This document shows, one piece after another, positions 1 through 8,101 of a stretch of DNA of 64,000 bases. The position numbers and the translations under genes are program-made. How positions within the stretch are numbered: the first letter of the stretch is position 1; the number at the start of each line of letters is the position of its first letter. The stretch comes from an uncultured Sphingorhabdus sp. (GTDB lineage Bacteria > Pseudomonadota > Alphaproteobacteria > Sphingomonadales > Sphingomonadaceae): positions 598,578-662,577 of the forward strand of contig CANLOL010000001.1 in the NCBI GenBank assembly GCA_947492905.1. The letters are read 5' to 3'. The notes beneath the pieces were generated by a model, which was not told where the DNA came from, ran no database searches, and was given only the letters and a program-made list of their open reading frames with translations.

Positions 1-805
1 TAGATATAATATCCAGCATTAGGCCAGACTTTATTCCGATAGGCTCAGCAACAGCACCGCATATTATGAGCAACAGAGGAAGCAGCACGAGCATGAGCGC
101 CGTTTTTGCGACTTTAGGATTAAATTCGCCGCTATCATCTGCTGCGGATGAAATTTTTAGCGGATTACCCATTGGCAGCCATCCTTTGCGCTGCGCATAA
201 TGTGCATATATCGGCCCGCCCAATAATGCAGCAGGCACGCCAGCAATCAGACCAAATAGCATGACCCAACCAAGATCAACGCCCAATTGCTGCGCCACGG
301 CTATTGGCCCAGGTGTAGGGGGTATAAAGGCATGGGCGGCGGCTAAGCCTGCTAATAAAGGCAAGCCAAAAGCCAATGGTGCCATTTTGAATTTTTTTGC
401 AAATGCTAGAATGAGCGGAAATAATATTATGAAGGCTACATCAAAAAATACGGGGATGGCGATTATCACGCCAACAATTCCAAGCGCCCAACGCGTTGCT
501 TTTGATCCTGTATTTTGAGTTACATAGCGCGCTAATGCGCTAATCCCGCCGCCATGCTCAACCAATATACCAAACATTGCCCCCAAACCAATTACGGCGG
601 CAATCCCGCCCAATGTCCCGCCTAAGCCTTTTGATACGGCCTCAATCGCGGCTGGCGGGGCTAGTCCTGCACCAATGGCGGCGGCTATTGATGCGATAAT
701 GAGGGCTGGAAATGGATGCATGCGCGCTCGCATGATTAAAACCAACAATGCTACAATGCTAAACAGCATCGATATTAATGGCCTATTGTCTATAATCCAA
801 TCCAT
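1..805 (-). CDS. GntP-family gluconate:H+ symporter, 3' end cut off by window edge
   Basis: Reading leftward from an ATG at 805, preceded by AAGAGGAG, the strand stays open for about 268 codons to the window edge, so the C-terminus is missing. The protein starts MDWIIDNRPLISM and is almost entirely hydrophobic, with repeated membrane segments. The segments IPVFFDVAFIILFPL and HAFIPPTPGPIAVA match the conserved GntP permease motifs (IPVFFEV; LPPHPGP). GntP proteins import gluconate or related sugar acids with protons across the inner membrane; the substrate here cannot be told. It is divergent from the DUF305 protein across about 145 bp. No gluconate kinase is visible in the window. Confidence 0.9.
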   Translation of the reverse strand, partial: MDWIIDNRPLISMLFSIVALLVLIMRARMHPFPALIIASIAAAIGAGLAPPAAIEAVSKGLGGTLGGIAAVIGLGAMFGILVEHGGGISALARYVTQNTGSKATRWALGIVGVIIAIPVFFDVAFIILFPLILAFAKKFKMAPLAFGLPLLAGLAAAHAFIPPTPGPIAVAQQLGVDLGWVMLFGLIAGVPAALLGGPIYAHYAQRKGWLPMGNPLKISSAADDSGEFNPKVAKTALMLVLLPLLLIICGAVAEPIGIKSGLMLDIIS

Positions 806-950
806 GCCTGCTCCTCTTGCGTGGCATTGCCATATTAAATTTATTCGGTCAAATCCCTCCTATTGCGGCCTATTGCCTGTCATTTATGCTCGACATCAAT
901 AATGCATTAGATTAGCAATATGTCCTGATATATCTTTAGGAGTTTAGGTA

Positions 951-3185
951 ATGAGAAAGTCACTAGTAACAGCCACATTGATAAGCGCGGCAATGATAAT
1001 GCCCAATGCTTTTGCCAATAGCGAAGCGCCAATTGTGCAACCGGGCGGTGTTGGTCAAAACCCCAAAAATCTGAGCAGTGATGAAGCCACTAAGCTTGCT
1101 GATAATCGTTATTCTCCTGCTGATGTATTGTTCATGCAAGGTATGATCGTTCACCATCAACAAGCCGTTGATATGGCAGCATTGGTTAAGGATCGCACCA
1201 ATCAAGAAGATATTATAACCGTTGCTGGGCGCATTGATGCTAGCCAAAAAGATGAAATGAAATTCATGCGCACTTGGCTTGATGATCGCGGTGAATCTAC
1301 AACTATGGCGGGCCTTGGCCATGCGCATCATACAATGCGCGGTATGGCGAGCCCCATACAAATGCAGCAATTGGCGGCAGCTCGCGGTGCAGCTTTTGAT
1401 AAATTATTCCTGAAATTAATGATAGCGCACCATGAAGGTGCTCTTGATATGGTGGAAACTTTGCTCGAATATCCGGGCAGTGCGTATGATCCAACAATGG
1501 CGCAATTTGTAGATGATGTTGATCGGGATCAAACATCAGAAATTGAACGTATGAACGCAGTCTATGGCAGCCTATCAACCGATCCACGTGCGGGGTTAAA
1601 ACCAGGTTTTGCCGATGCAGGAGAAGCGATTAAAAACCTGCGTAAAATTGCTAGTTTGCCCAAGCCTGCTGGATTTTTTAATCCAGCGAATCCAGCTGGG
1701 TTAAAGCCTCTGAAAGCTAAGAAAAAAGAAGATGAAAAACCAGCGAGTGCTCAGGCAGAAAAAGCGAAGAGCGATAAAGAGAAAAAACCTGAATTTGCGA
1801 AACGCTCTCCTTTATTAAGTTTTACCAATACCGACATGGCTTTTTCCGGTGATTTGATGGTGGCCGGTAATTATCATGGTTGGAATGCTTATGAGCTGGA
1901 CGATGACGGCATGCCGACATTGGTAAGTTCTGTTGTTTGCCCCGGCGGCCAAGGCGATGTTTCCATTGTTGGTGATCTATTGTTGATGAGCGTCCAAGAT
2001 ACACGCGCGCGGCTGGATTGCGGCCTCCAAGGCGTTGAAGGCAAGGTGAGTAAAGATCGTTTTCGCGGCCTGAGGATTTTTGACATATCGGATATTACTA
2101 AACCTGTCCAAGTGGGTCAGGTGCAAACATGCCGAGGATCGCACACACACTCGGTTGTAAAGGAAACGGCGGATTCTTTAATCATATATAATTCAGGAAA
2201 TGCGCGCATTCGCGAAAAAGAAGAATTGGCGGGCTGTATCGGCGAAGTATCAGGTGATGATCGCACCGCATTATTCCGCATTGATGTTATTGAAATTCCA
2301 CTTGCCGATCCATCCAAATCCAAAGTGATTGATAGCCCTGCGGTTTTTGCCGATCCAAAAACGGGGCGTCTGGCGGGATTATGGCAAGGCGGCGATCATG
2401 GCAAAGATAAGCAAGGTAAGGAAACCCAAGATACAAACCGTACCGACCATTGTCATGACATCACCGTATTTCCATCCAAGAATCTAGCAGCAGGGGCTTG
2501 TTCTGGTAATGGCGTGATTTTTGATATTACCGATCCACGCAAACCAAAGCGCATAGATGAAGTGGTGGATAAAGGCTTTGCTTATTGGCATTCTGCGACC
2601 TTTAGCAATGATGGCACAAAAGTGTTATTCACCGATGAATGGGGCGGCGGTACGCGTCCGCGCTGTCAAGCGGCTGATCCCAAAACTTGGGGGGCCAATG
2701 CTATTTATGAAATTGTTGATAATAAATTGGAATTTCGTAGCACTTATAAATTGCCTGCACCGCAAAGCGATAAAGAAAATTGCGTAGCGCATAATGGTTC
2801 TATCATTCCAGTGCCGGGCCGTGATATTTTTGTGCAAGCTTGGTATCAAGGCGGCGTGAGCGTGATTGATTTTACCGATGCTAAAAATCCATTTGAAATA
2901 GCCTATTTTGACCGCGGTCCAGTTGACAAAGATCAACTTATCACGGGCGGATATTGGTCAGCCTATTGGTACAATGGCCGCATCTATGCGACAGAGATTG
3001 CGCGCGGTATTGATGTATTTGAATTAGAAGCTAGCGAATTTTTAACGGCGGATGAAATTGCTGCTGCTAAAGCTGCGAACCAAGGGGAAGTGTTTAATCC
3101 GCAAACCCAATTCCCAGTCACTTGGCCCAAAAAAGTGCTAAAGAAATTATCCAAAGCGCAATCTAAGGCGTCAAAAGCAAAATAA
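951..3185 (+). CDS. Exported DUF305 domain protein fused to LVIVD-type beta-propeller
   Basis: This 744-residue protein starts after TTAGGAG. A signal peptide (residues 1-22, ending NAFA) exports it. Residues about 55-205 form a DUF305 domain, a ferritin-like helical bundle, with its two typical histidine motifs: MIVHHQQAVDM (His68-His69) and MIAHHEGALDM (His160-His161). A Lys/Glu/Ala-rich linker spans about 250-287. The remainder resembles LVIVD-repeat propellers, with recurring blades such as LRIFDISDITKPVQ, GVIFDITDPRKPKRI and VSVIDFTDAKNPFEI. DUF305 proteins have been linked to metal, especially copper, handling; the role of this fusion is unknown to me. It stands alone with its own terminator. 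Confidence 0.88.
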   Translation: MRKSLVTATLISAAMIMPNAFANSEAPIVQPGGVGQNPKNLSSDEATKLADNRYSPADVLFMQGMIVHHQQAVDMAALVKDRTNQEDIITVAGRIDASQKDEMKFMRTWLDDRGESTTMAGLGHAHHTMRGMASPIQMQQLAAARGAAFDKLFLKLMIAHHEGALDMVETLLEYPGSAYDPTMAQFVDDVDRDQTSEIERMNAVYGSLSTDPRAGLKPGFADAGEAIKNLRKIASLPKPAGFFNPANPAGLKPLKAKKKEDEKPASAQAEKAKSDKEKKPEFAKRSPLLSFTNTDMAFSGDLMVAGNYHGWNAYELDDDGMPTLVSSVVCPGGQGDVSIVGDLLLMSVQDTRARLDCGLQGVEGKVSKDRFRGLRIFDISDITKPVQVGQVQTCRGSHTHSVVKETADSLIIYNSGNARIREKEELAGCIGEVSGDDRTALFRIDVIEIPLADPSKSKVIDSPAVFADPKTGRLAGLWQGGDHGKDKQGKETQDTNRTDHCHDITVFPSKNLAAGACSGNGVIFDITDPRKPKRIDEVVDKGFAYWHSATFSNDGTKVLFTDEWGGGTRPRCQAADPKTWGANAIYEIVDNKLEFRSTYKLPAPQSDKENCVAHNGSIIPVPGRDIFVQAWYQGGVSVIDFTDAKNPFEIAYFDRGPVDKDQLITGGYWSAYWYNGRIYATEIARGIDVFELEASEFLTADEIAAAKAANQGEVFNPQTQFPVTWPKKVLKKLSKAQSKASKAK

Positions 3186-3206
3186 GGTGAAAATCCTATA
3201 ATGATA

Positions 3207-3242
3207 AATGCCTTGCCTGAGAAATTGGGTAAGGCATTTTCA
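3207..3242 (+). terminator. Rho-independent terminator after the DUF305/LVIVD gene
   Basis: The arms AATGCCTT (3207-3214) and AAGGCATT (3231-3238) are perfect inverted repeats, followed by TTTTC. The hairpin lies 22 bp after the stop codon and before the oppositely oriented tRNA. Confidence 0.75.
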
Positions 3243-3280
3243 TATCCGCCATGGTCAGTGTTGGTTTATATGGGAAAAGA

Positions 3281-3369
3281 TGGTGCGGCCGAGAAGACTC
3301 GAACTTCCACGGGGTATTAACCCCACAGCGACCTCAACGCTGCGCGTCTACCAATTCCGCCACGGCCGC
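3281..3369 (-). tRNA. tRNA-Leu (anticodon GAG)
   Basis: On the minus strand the acceptor arm GCGGCCG pairs with CGGCCGC, followed by an encoded ACCA end. The anticodon stem CAGCG/CGCTG encloses the loop TTGAGGT, giving anticodon GAG for leucine CUC/CUU codons. A long variable arm and the GTTCGAGTC T-arm segment fit a class II leucine tRNA. Length is 86 nt plus the encoded CCA. Confidence 0.95.
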
Positions 3370-3701
3370 ATGCCTATGATCAGGTAGGAAGCTGCCATTA
3401 GCAAAGCAATGATAGGCGCGCAACGTCTATTGTGCGCACAGATGATATTGGTGCGATTCATAGGCCTTTGCTGCTTGCAATATGGACTATAATATTGCTT
3501 ATAATATGGGCACAAAATTAACTGTATCCGATCTAATTAATAACATTATCCAACAATTTGATTAATCTTGAGAGCGCAAATGTCCACAAATGGGGCATGT
3601 TGATAGTTAATGCCTTGCGTTTAATAATTAATGTTATTTTTCTCTTTGTAATCATGGTTAATATCCTATGATTAAGCGGGCAATTGCCGTTCTTATAGGT
3701 A
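3370..3701. other. Intergenic region without a recognised gene
   Basis: This stretch would hold the promoter of the minus-strand tRNA-Leu near its left end and the 5' region of the small gene at 3702. It is AT-rich. The minus-strand open frame that crosses it (3533-3949) has a low-complexity, unconvincing product. I see no RNA gene or strong hairpin. Confidence 0.5.
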
Positions 3702-3986
3702 ATGAGTTTATTGATCTTCATTGCTGCAGCATTACAAGGTGCGCCAACACCATCGGCGATACCAAGCAATAGTGCATCAAATGCGAATAGGTCAGCTAAT
3801 ACGGTAGCTTCAAAGACGGCTCCACGAAGAAAGGCGAGAGTGTCTATCGTTGCGAGCGCGACGATCATCCGCCGCGAAACAGTCAATCCGCTCATTATAC
3901 CATCAAAGCCGAATGACAGAGTTATACGGCCCATTGCACAGCAGCGCACGGTGAAATCTGGCGTGCCCTATGTGGAATTTTATTAA
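3702..3986 (+). CDS. Small exported protein of unknown function
   Basis: A 94-residue frame starts with a short hydrophobic segment (MSLLIFIAAALQGA) like a signal peptide, followed by an Ala/Ser/Asn-rich stretch and a basic middle (TAPRRKARVSIVASATI). It ends in GVPYVEFY. Short exported proteins of this shape, with a hydrophobic start, an ARxSxxxxATI-like block and a -VEF- terminus, occur in sphingomonads as hypothetical proteins; this is my recollection, not a search result. The ribosome-binding site (ATAGGT) is weak. The frame could be spurious, but the opposite-strand alternative is less protein-like. The function is unknown. Confidence 0.5.
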   Translation: MSLLIFIAAALQGAPTPSAIPSNSASNANRSANTVASKTAPRRKARVSIVASATIIRRETVNPLIIPSKPNDRVIRPIAQQRTVKSGVPYVEFY

Positions 3987-4019
3987 GTTTTGACGATTAA
4001 TTTTTTGTCGCAGAAAATC

Positions 4020-4997
4020 CTATTGATCGCTTTTCCATGCCACTGCAACGCTAGAGGCGGCTCTGGGGACATTGTCACGCGCGGCGCCAGAAAAATCAAT
4101 GCGCCCGCCTGCTTCTAATTCATCGACAGGCGCCGGTATTTCCCAGCTGTAAATTTCCCGCTCATCATTATCCAACAATGTGGCGATCATGTCCGGTACT
4201 TTCAAAGTATCATTGGTAGGATTGATAATAGTACCACTCGCAATGAAGAATCTGCGGCCATCAACTGTCTCGTTAATCTCATTATTCTCACCGAGCGTTA
4301 TTTCGAGGCGCGACGTTGTTGTTTGACTTGCTAAGCTACCCTCTAATGCTCCGCTATACCATAATGCGCCAGCAATGATGGCGATTATCAAAGCAAATGC
4401 TATGGCAGCCATAGTCCATAATTTTGCTGGATTACGGCGCGGTTTAAAAGGTGGTTCATGGTCAAATGGCGCAGGCGGCGGCGGCGCTAGGGCTTCGCGA
4501 TATTCATTGCGCTGCGTATCATTAACGGCTGTATTGCCACTATTAAGGCGCTCATCGCTAAATAGATTATCTTTATTATTGTCTTTAGTTTTTTTCGGTT
4601 CTGAAACTCTGGGTTCAGGCGTTTGCGGTTTTATAGAAGGAGCATCATAGCTGCTTATCTTATCATCGGTGGATGATTCGGCTGGTTTTTCCGCAGATGG
4701 AGTATTGACAGGATTGGAAGCTGCAGACTCTTGTGTTTCGGCCTGTTGCTCAGGTTTTTCTCTATTTGCGCCTTTAGCTTCTTCTGTTTTCTGCTCATTT
4801 GGCTTTACTGTTTCTTGTTGTACCGATTTTGGGGCAATGGTCGCTGGCGGCGTCTCAACCTCTTCAATTTTAATGGGTGTGGATTCCTGAAACCAGCTAT
4901 GTTTGCAGTTTGCACAGCGTACTTGGCGGCCATCAATGCCTATGGCATTGTCAGGGACAACATAACGCGTGGCGCAATTGGGACATACTAAAATCAT
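4020..4997 (-). CDS. Zinc-ribbon (MJ0042-type) membrane protein with DUF3426-like C-terminus
   Basis: The N-terminus carries two CxxC pairs ([13 protein letters not shown] and [10 protein letters not shown]), the MJ0042-type zinc ribbon usual at the very start of this family. I therefore place the start at ATG 4997; an in-frame ATG at 5012 would add five residues. A Pro/Glu/Lys-rich disordered stretch follows, then one membrane helix ([26 protein letters not shown]), then a periplasmic beta-rich domain resembling DUF3426. Total length is about 325 residues. It is divergent from ftsE across about 120 bp, a neighbourhood I associate with sphingomonads. The molecular role is not established. Confidence 0.85.
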   Translation of the reverse strand: MILVCPNCATRYVVPDNAIGIDGRQVRCANCKHSWFQESTPIKIEEVETPPATIAPKSVQQETVKPNEQKTEEAKGANREKPEQQAETQESAASNPVNTPSAEKPAESSTDDKISSYDAPSIKPQTPEPRVSEPKKTKDNNKDNLFSDERLNSGNTAVNDTQRNEYREALAPPPPAPFDHEPPFKPRRNPAKLWTMAAIAFALIIAIIAGALWYSGALEGSLASQTTTSRLEITLGENNEINETVDGRRFFIASGTIINPTNDTLKVPDMIATLLDNDEREIYSWEIPAPVDELEAGGRIDFSGAARDNVPRAASSVAVAWKSDQ

Positions 4998-5119
4998 ATA
5001 CTCCATAAACATGAGCTAGCGAAGAGTTGCAAGGGTGATGATGCTCTATTGGTAAAAATTTTTGGTTAAGCGATGATAGAATCTTTGATTGTCGCTGCGC
5101 TTTGTGTCATGGAATTTTC

Positions 5120-5833
5120 ATGCAGACTGTCGTTGATTTTGAAAATGTTGGTTTACGCTATGGCGCGGGTGCAGAAGCCCTCTCGGGCTTAAGCTTTAAG
5201 CTGTTTGCGGGGAGCTTTTACTTTTTAACCGGTACATCGGGTGCGGGCAAAACATCCTTGCTTAAATTATTATATCTTGCGCACCGTCCTTCTCGTGGGA
5301 TGATTAAAATGTTTGGTGAAGACATTGTCACCATGCCGCGCGATAGATTACCAGGTTTCAGACGCCGTATTGGCGTCGTTTTTCAGGACTTTAGGCTGCT
5401 CAACCATCTGTCTGCTTTTGATAATATTGCCATGCCACTGCGGATATCGGGAATAGAAGAAAAAGATTTGGAAGGTCCCGTCAACGAATTATTATCATGG
5501 ATTGGGCTGGCGGATCGCGCGAGTGCGCGCCCGACCACTCTATCTGGCGGAGAGCAGCAGCGCGTTGCGATAGCCCGTGCCGTGATTGGCAGACCAGAAA
5601 TTTTGGTAGCCGATGAGCCTACGGGTAATGTTGATCCAGAAATGGCTGTGCGTTTATTGCAATTATTTGCTGGCCTGAATAAATTGGGGACAACAGTCAT
5701 TGTCGCAACCCACGATATACATTTATTGCGCGAAATAGAGGGTGCGCAGATGATGCGCTTAAAAGATGGGCAATTGTCCGATCCTACAGGTTCGCTCAAA
5801 AATCCAGCGGTGCCTTTGGTGTTGAATAATTAA
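5120..5833 (+). CDS. ftsE: Cell division ATP-binding protein FtsE
   Basis: The protein is an ABC ATPase with Walker A GTSGAGKTS, signature LSGGEQQRVAIARA and Walker B ILVADEPTGNVD. FtsE works with FtsX at the septum to activate cell-wall hydrolases. I chose ATG 5120 (MQTVVDFENVGLRYG) over ATG 5102 because family members start close to the FENV/LRYG strand and GGAATTTTC lies just upstream. That gives 237 residues, slightly longer than usual through a C-terminal tail. The stop is followed 3 bp later by ftsX, so the two are co-transcribed. Confidence 0.95.
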   Translation: MQTVVDFENVGLRYGAGAEALSGLSFKLFAGSFYFLTGTSGAGKTSLLKLLYLAHRPSRGMIKMFGEDIVTMPRDRLPGFRRRIGVVFQDFRLLNHLSAFDNIAMPLRISGIEEKDLEGPVNELLSWIGLADRASARPTTLSGGEQQRVAIARAVIGRPEILVADEPTGNVDPEMAVRLLQLFAGLNKLGTTVIVATHDIHLLREIEGAQMMRLKDGQLSDPTGSLKNPAVPLVLNN

Positions 5834-5836
5834 TCG

Positions 5837-6748
5837 ATGGGCCTCAAGTCAACTTTAGCGCGCGATGATAGCAAGACATTTTCCGATGGTCGGATTGCTG
5901 GCCCAATGCCATGGGTGATCGCAATCATGGTATTTTTGACGATATTGGCTGGTGCAGCGGGCATAGCTATTGCGGATTCTGCGTCGCAAAATAGTGAAAT
6001 ATTAGCGCGCAAAATGACCGTGCAAATTTTAGAAGAAGATCCTGTTGCACGCGATAATCAGCGCACACGTATATCAGAATATTTACGCGCATTACCGCAA
6101 ACCGAGACGGTTAGGCCTTTAAGCGATGCGGATGTCGTAGAATTATTAGAACCTTGGTTGGGCTTGAATGATGATGCCGCTTTTGAATCCAATGATTTGA
6201 TACCATTGCCTGCTATCATTGATGTACAGATGAAAGTGATAGCGGATGAGAAATTGCGCAATCAAATGCTTTTGGGCATGCAATCTATTGCCCCATCGGT
6301 GCGTATAGATACACAAGAAAGCTGGATTGCGCCGCTTTATGATCTCATGCGATCCTTTATCTATTTAATTTTTGGACTTGTACTATTATTGGCCGCCGCG
6401 ACTTCGGCTACCGTTGTTTTGGCGGTGCGCAGTGCGCTGGATACGCACCGCAATACATTGGATATCATGCATCTTATGGGGAGCACCGATAGCCAGATTT
6501 CACGATTGTTTCAGCGGCGCGTAGCCGTGGATGCTTTTTTTGGCGGCGCTATTGGTTTCATCCTTGGTTGCTTAACGATTTGGTTCATCTCTAGCCGCTT
6601 GAATAATATTGTATCGGGCGTTGCAAGCCAGATATCTATGCCTTGGTATGGATGGATTATATTGGCACTGATTCCTCTATTAATGGGTGTTTTATCGATA
6701 TTAATAGCGCGATGGACGGTCCGCCGTGCTATGAAGAAAATCTTATGA
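5837..6748 (+). CDS. ftsX: Cell division protein FtsX (permease-like)
   Basis: This 303-residue protein has the FtsX layout: a cytoplasmic N-terminus, a first membrane helix (about residues 30-52), a periplasmic loop of roughly 110 residues, then three membrane helices in the C-terminal half. It is the membrane partner of FtsE; the loop is the part that engages hydrolase regulators in other bacteria. It follows ftsE by 3 bp and precedes a YdcF-like gene by 19 bp, which makes a division/envelope operon. Confidence 0.93.
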   Translation: MGLKSTLARDDSKTFSDGRIAGPMPWVIAIMVFLTILAGAAGIAIADSASQNSEILARKMTVQILEEDPVARDNQRTRISEYLRALPQTETVRPLSDADVVELLEPWLGLNDDAAFESNDLIPLPAIIDVQMKVIADEKLRNQMLLGMQSIAPSVRIDTQESWIAPLYDLMRSFIYLIFGLVLLLAAATSATVVLAVRSALDTHRNTLDIMHLMGSTDSQISRLFQRRVAVDAFFGGAIGFILGCLTIWFISSRLNNIVSGVASQISMPWYGWIILALIPLLMGVLSILIARWTVRRAMKKIL

Positions 6749-6767
6749 GGATTTTCAGTGATATATA

Positions 6768-7295
6768 ATGTTTAAACGTCTGATCGCCTTTGTCATATTA
6801 GTCTATATTATGGGGTTTGCTTGGTTTGCTTTGTCCTTACCACAAAGTTCCGATGAATCGGCTGATGCAGCCGTTGTGCTGACGGGCGGCGCAAACCGTA
6901 TTGACCGTGCTTTGGCCTTATTAGAAGAGAAAAAGGTCAAAAAAATGCTCATTTCGGGCGTTGATAAAGATGTGAAACCCAGAGAATTGGCCGCCGAATA
7001 TGATCGAGACGAAGAATTATTCTCATGCTGCATTGATCTGGGGTTTCGCAGCGTCGATACCCGCTCTAATGCCTTAGAGACCGCGCGCTGGGCGGCGCGG
7101 CATGATGTTAAATCTTTATTGCTGGTGACGCATGATTGGCACATGCGCCGTGCGCGTCTAGAATTAGACAATGCCGTCGATAAAGAAGTGAGCATTATAA
7201 ATGATGCGGTGAAAACAGAACCAAGTTTGAATATCCTTTTCAAAGAATATAATAAATATATATTACGGCAAATGGCGGCTTGGATAGGGATATGA
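6768..7295 (+). CDS. YdcF/DUF218 family protein
   Basis: After an N-terminal membrane anchor (LIAFVILVYIMGFAWFAL), the protein has a DUF218 core. The strand AAVVLTGGANRIDRAL, followed by LISGV, the segment SNALETARWAA, and LLVTHDWHMRRA containing the conserved histidine, are family hallmarks. Its 175 residues are short but complete for this group. Members include SanA- and ElyC-like envelope factors; the biochemical role is unsettled. Its stop overlaps the ATG of plsC (ATGA), so translation of the two is probably coupled. Confidence 0.88.
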   Translation: MFKRLIAFVILVYIMGFAWFALSLPQSSDESADAAVVLTGGANRIDRALALLEEKKVKKMLISGVDKDVKPRELAAEYDRDEELFSCCIDLGFRSVDTRSNALETARWAARHDVKSLLLVTHDWHMRRARLELDNAVDKEVSIINDAVKTEPSLNILFKEYNKYILRQMAAWIGI

Positions 7296-7999
7296 ATATT
7301 GCCATCACAATTTTAACATTCATACGCAGCGTGTTTTTCACTGCTTTTTTCTATATTGGTTCAACCTTTATAATCTTACTCGGTGTCCCAGTTGCTTATT
7401 TCTCAACACGCGGGTTGCGCCGTATTGCGCGCACTTGGAGCCAATATCACTATCTGTGTGCGCGGATATTTTTGGGCATAAAAGTTGAAATTAAAGGCGA
7501 ATTTCGCAACGAAACATTGCTCTATGTTTTCAAACATGAAAGCATGTTCGAAACCATTGATACGCTGCGGATATTAAAAGACCCTATTGTGATTGCCAAA
7601 AAAGAATTGCTGAGCATTCCAGTATGGGGCTGGATGGCAACGCGCCATGGGCTCTTGGGTGTTGACCGTGAAGCAGGTGCCAAATCAATGCGCGAGATTA
7701 TGCGTCAGGCCAATCGTGCTATCGAAGAAGGGCGGCCAATTGTAATATTCCCAGAAGGCACGCGCATTGAGCGCGGACAACGCCCTTTGTTGCAAAGCGG
7801 CTTTGCAGGCATTTATCGGATTTTTAATATTGTTGCCATTCCCGTAGCTTTGAATAGCGGCAGAGTTGCGCCAAAGAATAGCTTTTTGAAACGCTCTGGT
7901 ACGATAACATATTTAATCGGCGATGAACTCCAGCCAGGCATTCCAAAAGAAGAAATCCGTGCGCTTGTCCATGAAGCCATTAATGCATTGAATGAATAG
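7292..7999 (+). CDS. plsC: 1-acyl-sn-glycerol-3-phosphate acyltransferase (PlsC family)
   Basis: The protein carries the acyltransferase motif I KHESMFE (HX4E in place of the classic HX4D) and motif III IVIFPEGTR, and has N-terminal hydrophobic segments. It would transfer the second acyl chain to lysophosphatidate at the inner membrane to form phosphatidate. I choose ATG 7292, which forms ATGA with the YdcF-like stop and follows GGATAGGG; a TTG four codons earlier is less likely. Length is 235 residues, normal for the family. It closes the ftsE-ftsX-ydcF-plsC operon; the DNA then turns strongly AT-rich. Confidence 0.92.
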   Translation: MNIAITILTFIRSVFFTAFFYIGSTFIILLGVPVAYFSTRGLRRIARTWSQYHYLCARIFLGIKVEIKGEFRNETLLYVFKHESMFETIDTLRILKDPIVIAKKELLSIPVWGWMATRHGLLGVDREAGAKSMREIMRQANRAIEEGRPIVIFPEGTRIERGQRPLLQSGFAGIYRIFNIVAIPVALNSGRVAPKNSFLKRSGTITYLIGDELQPGIPKEEIRALVHEAINALNE

Positions 8000-8101
8000 C
8001 TATCTTATTATTATTCAAAATTTTATTATACATATAGACATATATATTTTCTATTCATATAATTTGTTAGTTTAATATGCTTTATTCTATGGATAGTATT
8101 T

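Noticed and set aside
3533-3949. Open frame of 138 codons on the minus strand
   Set aside because: The product has a low-complexity, non-protein-like mix and overlaps a better plus-strand candidate; no ribosome-binding site is seen.
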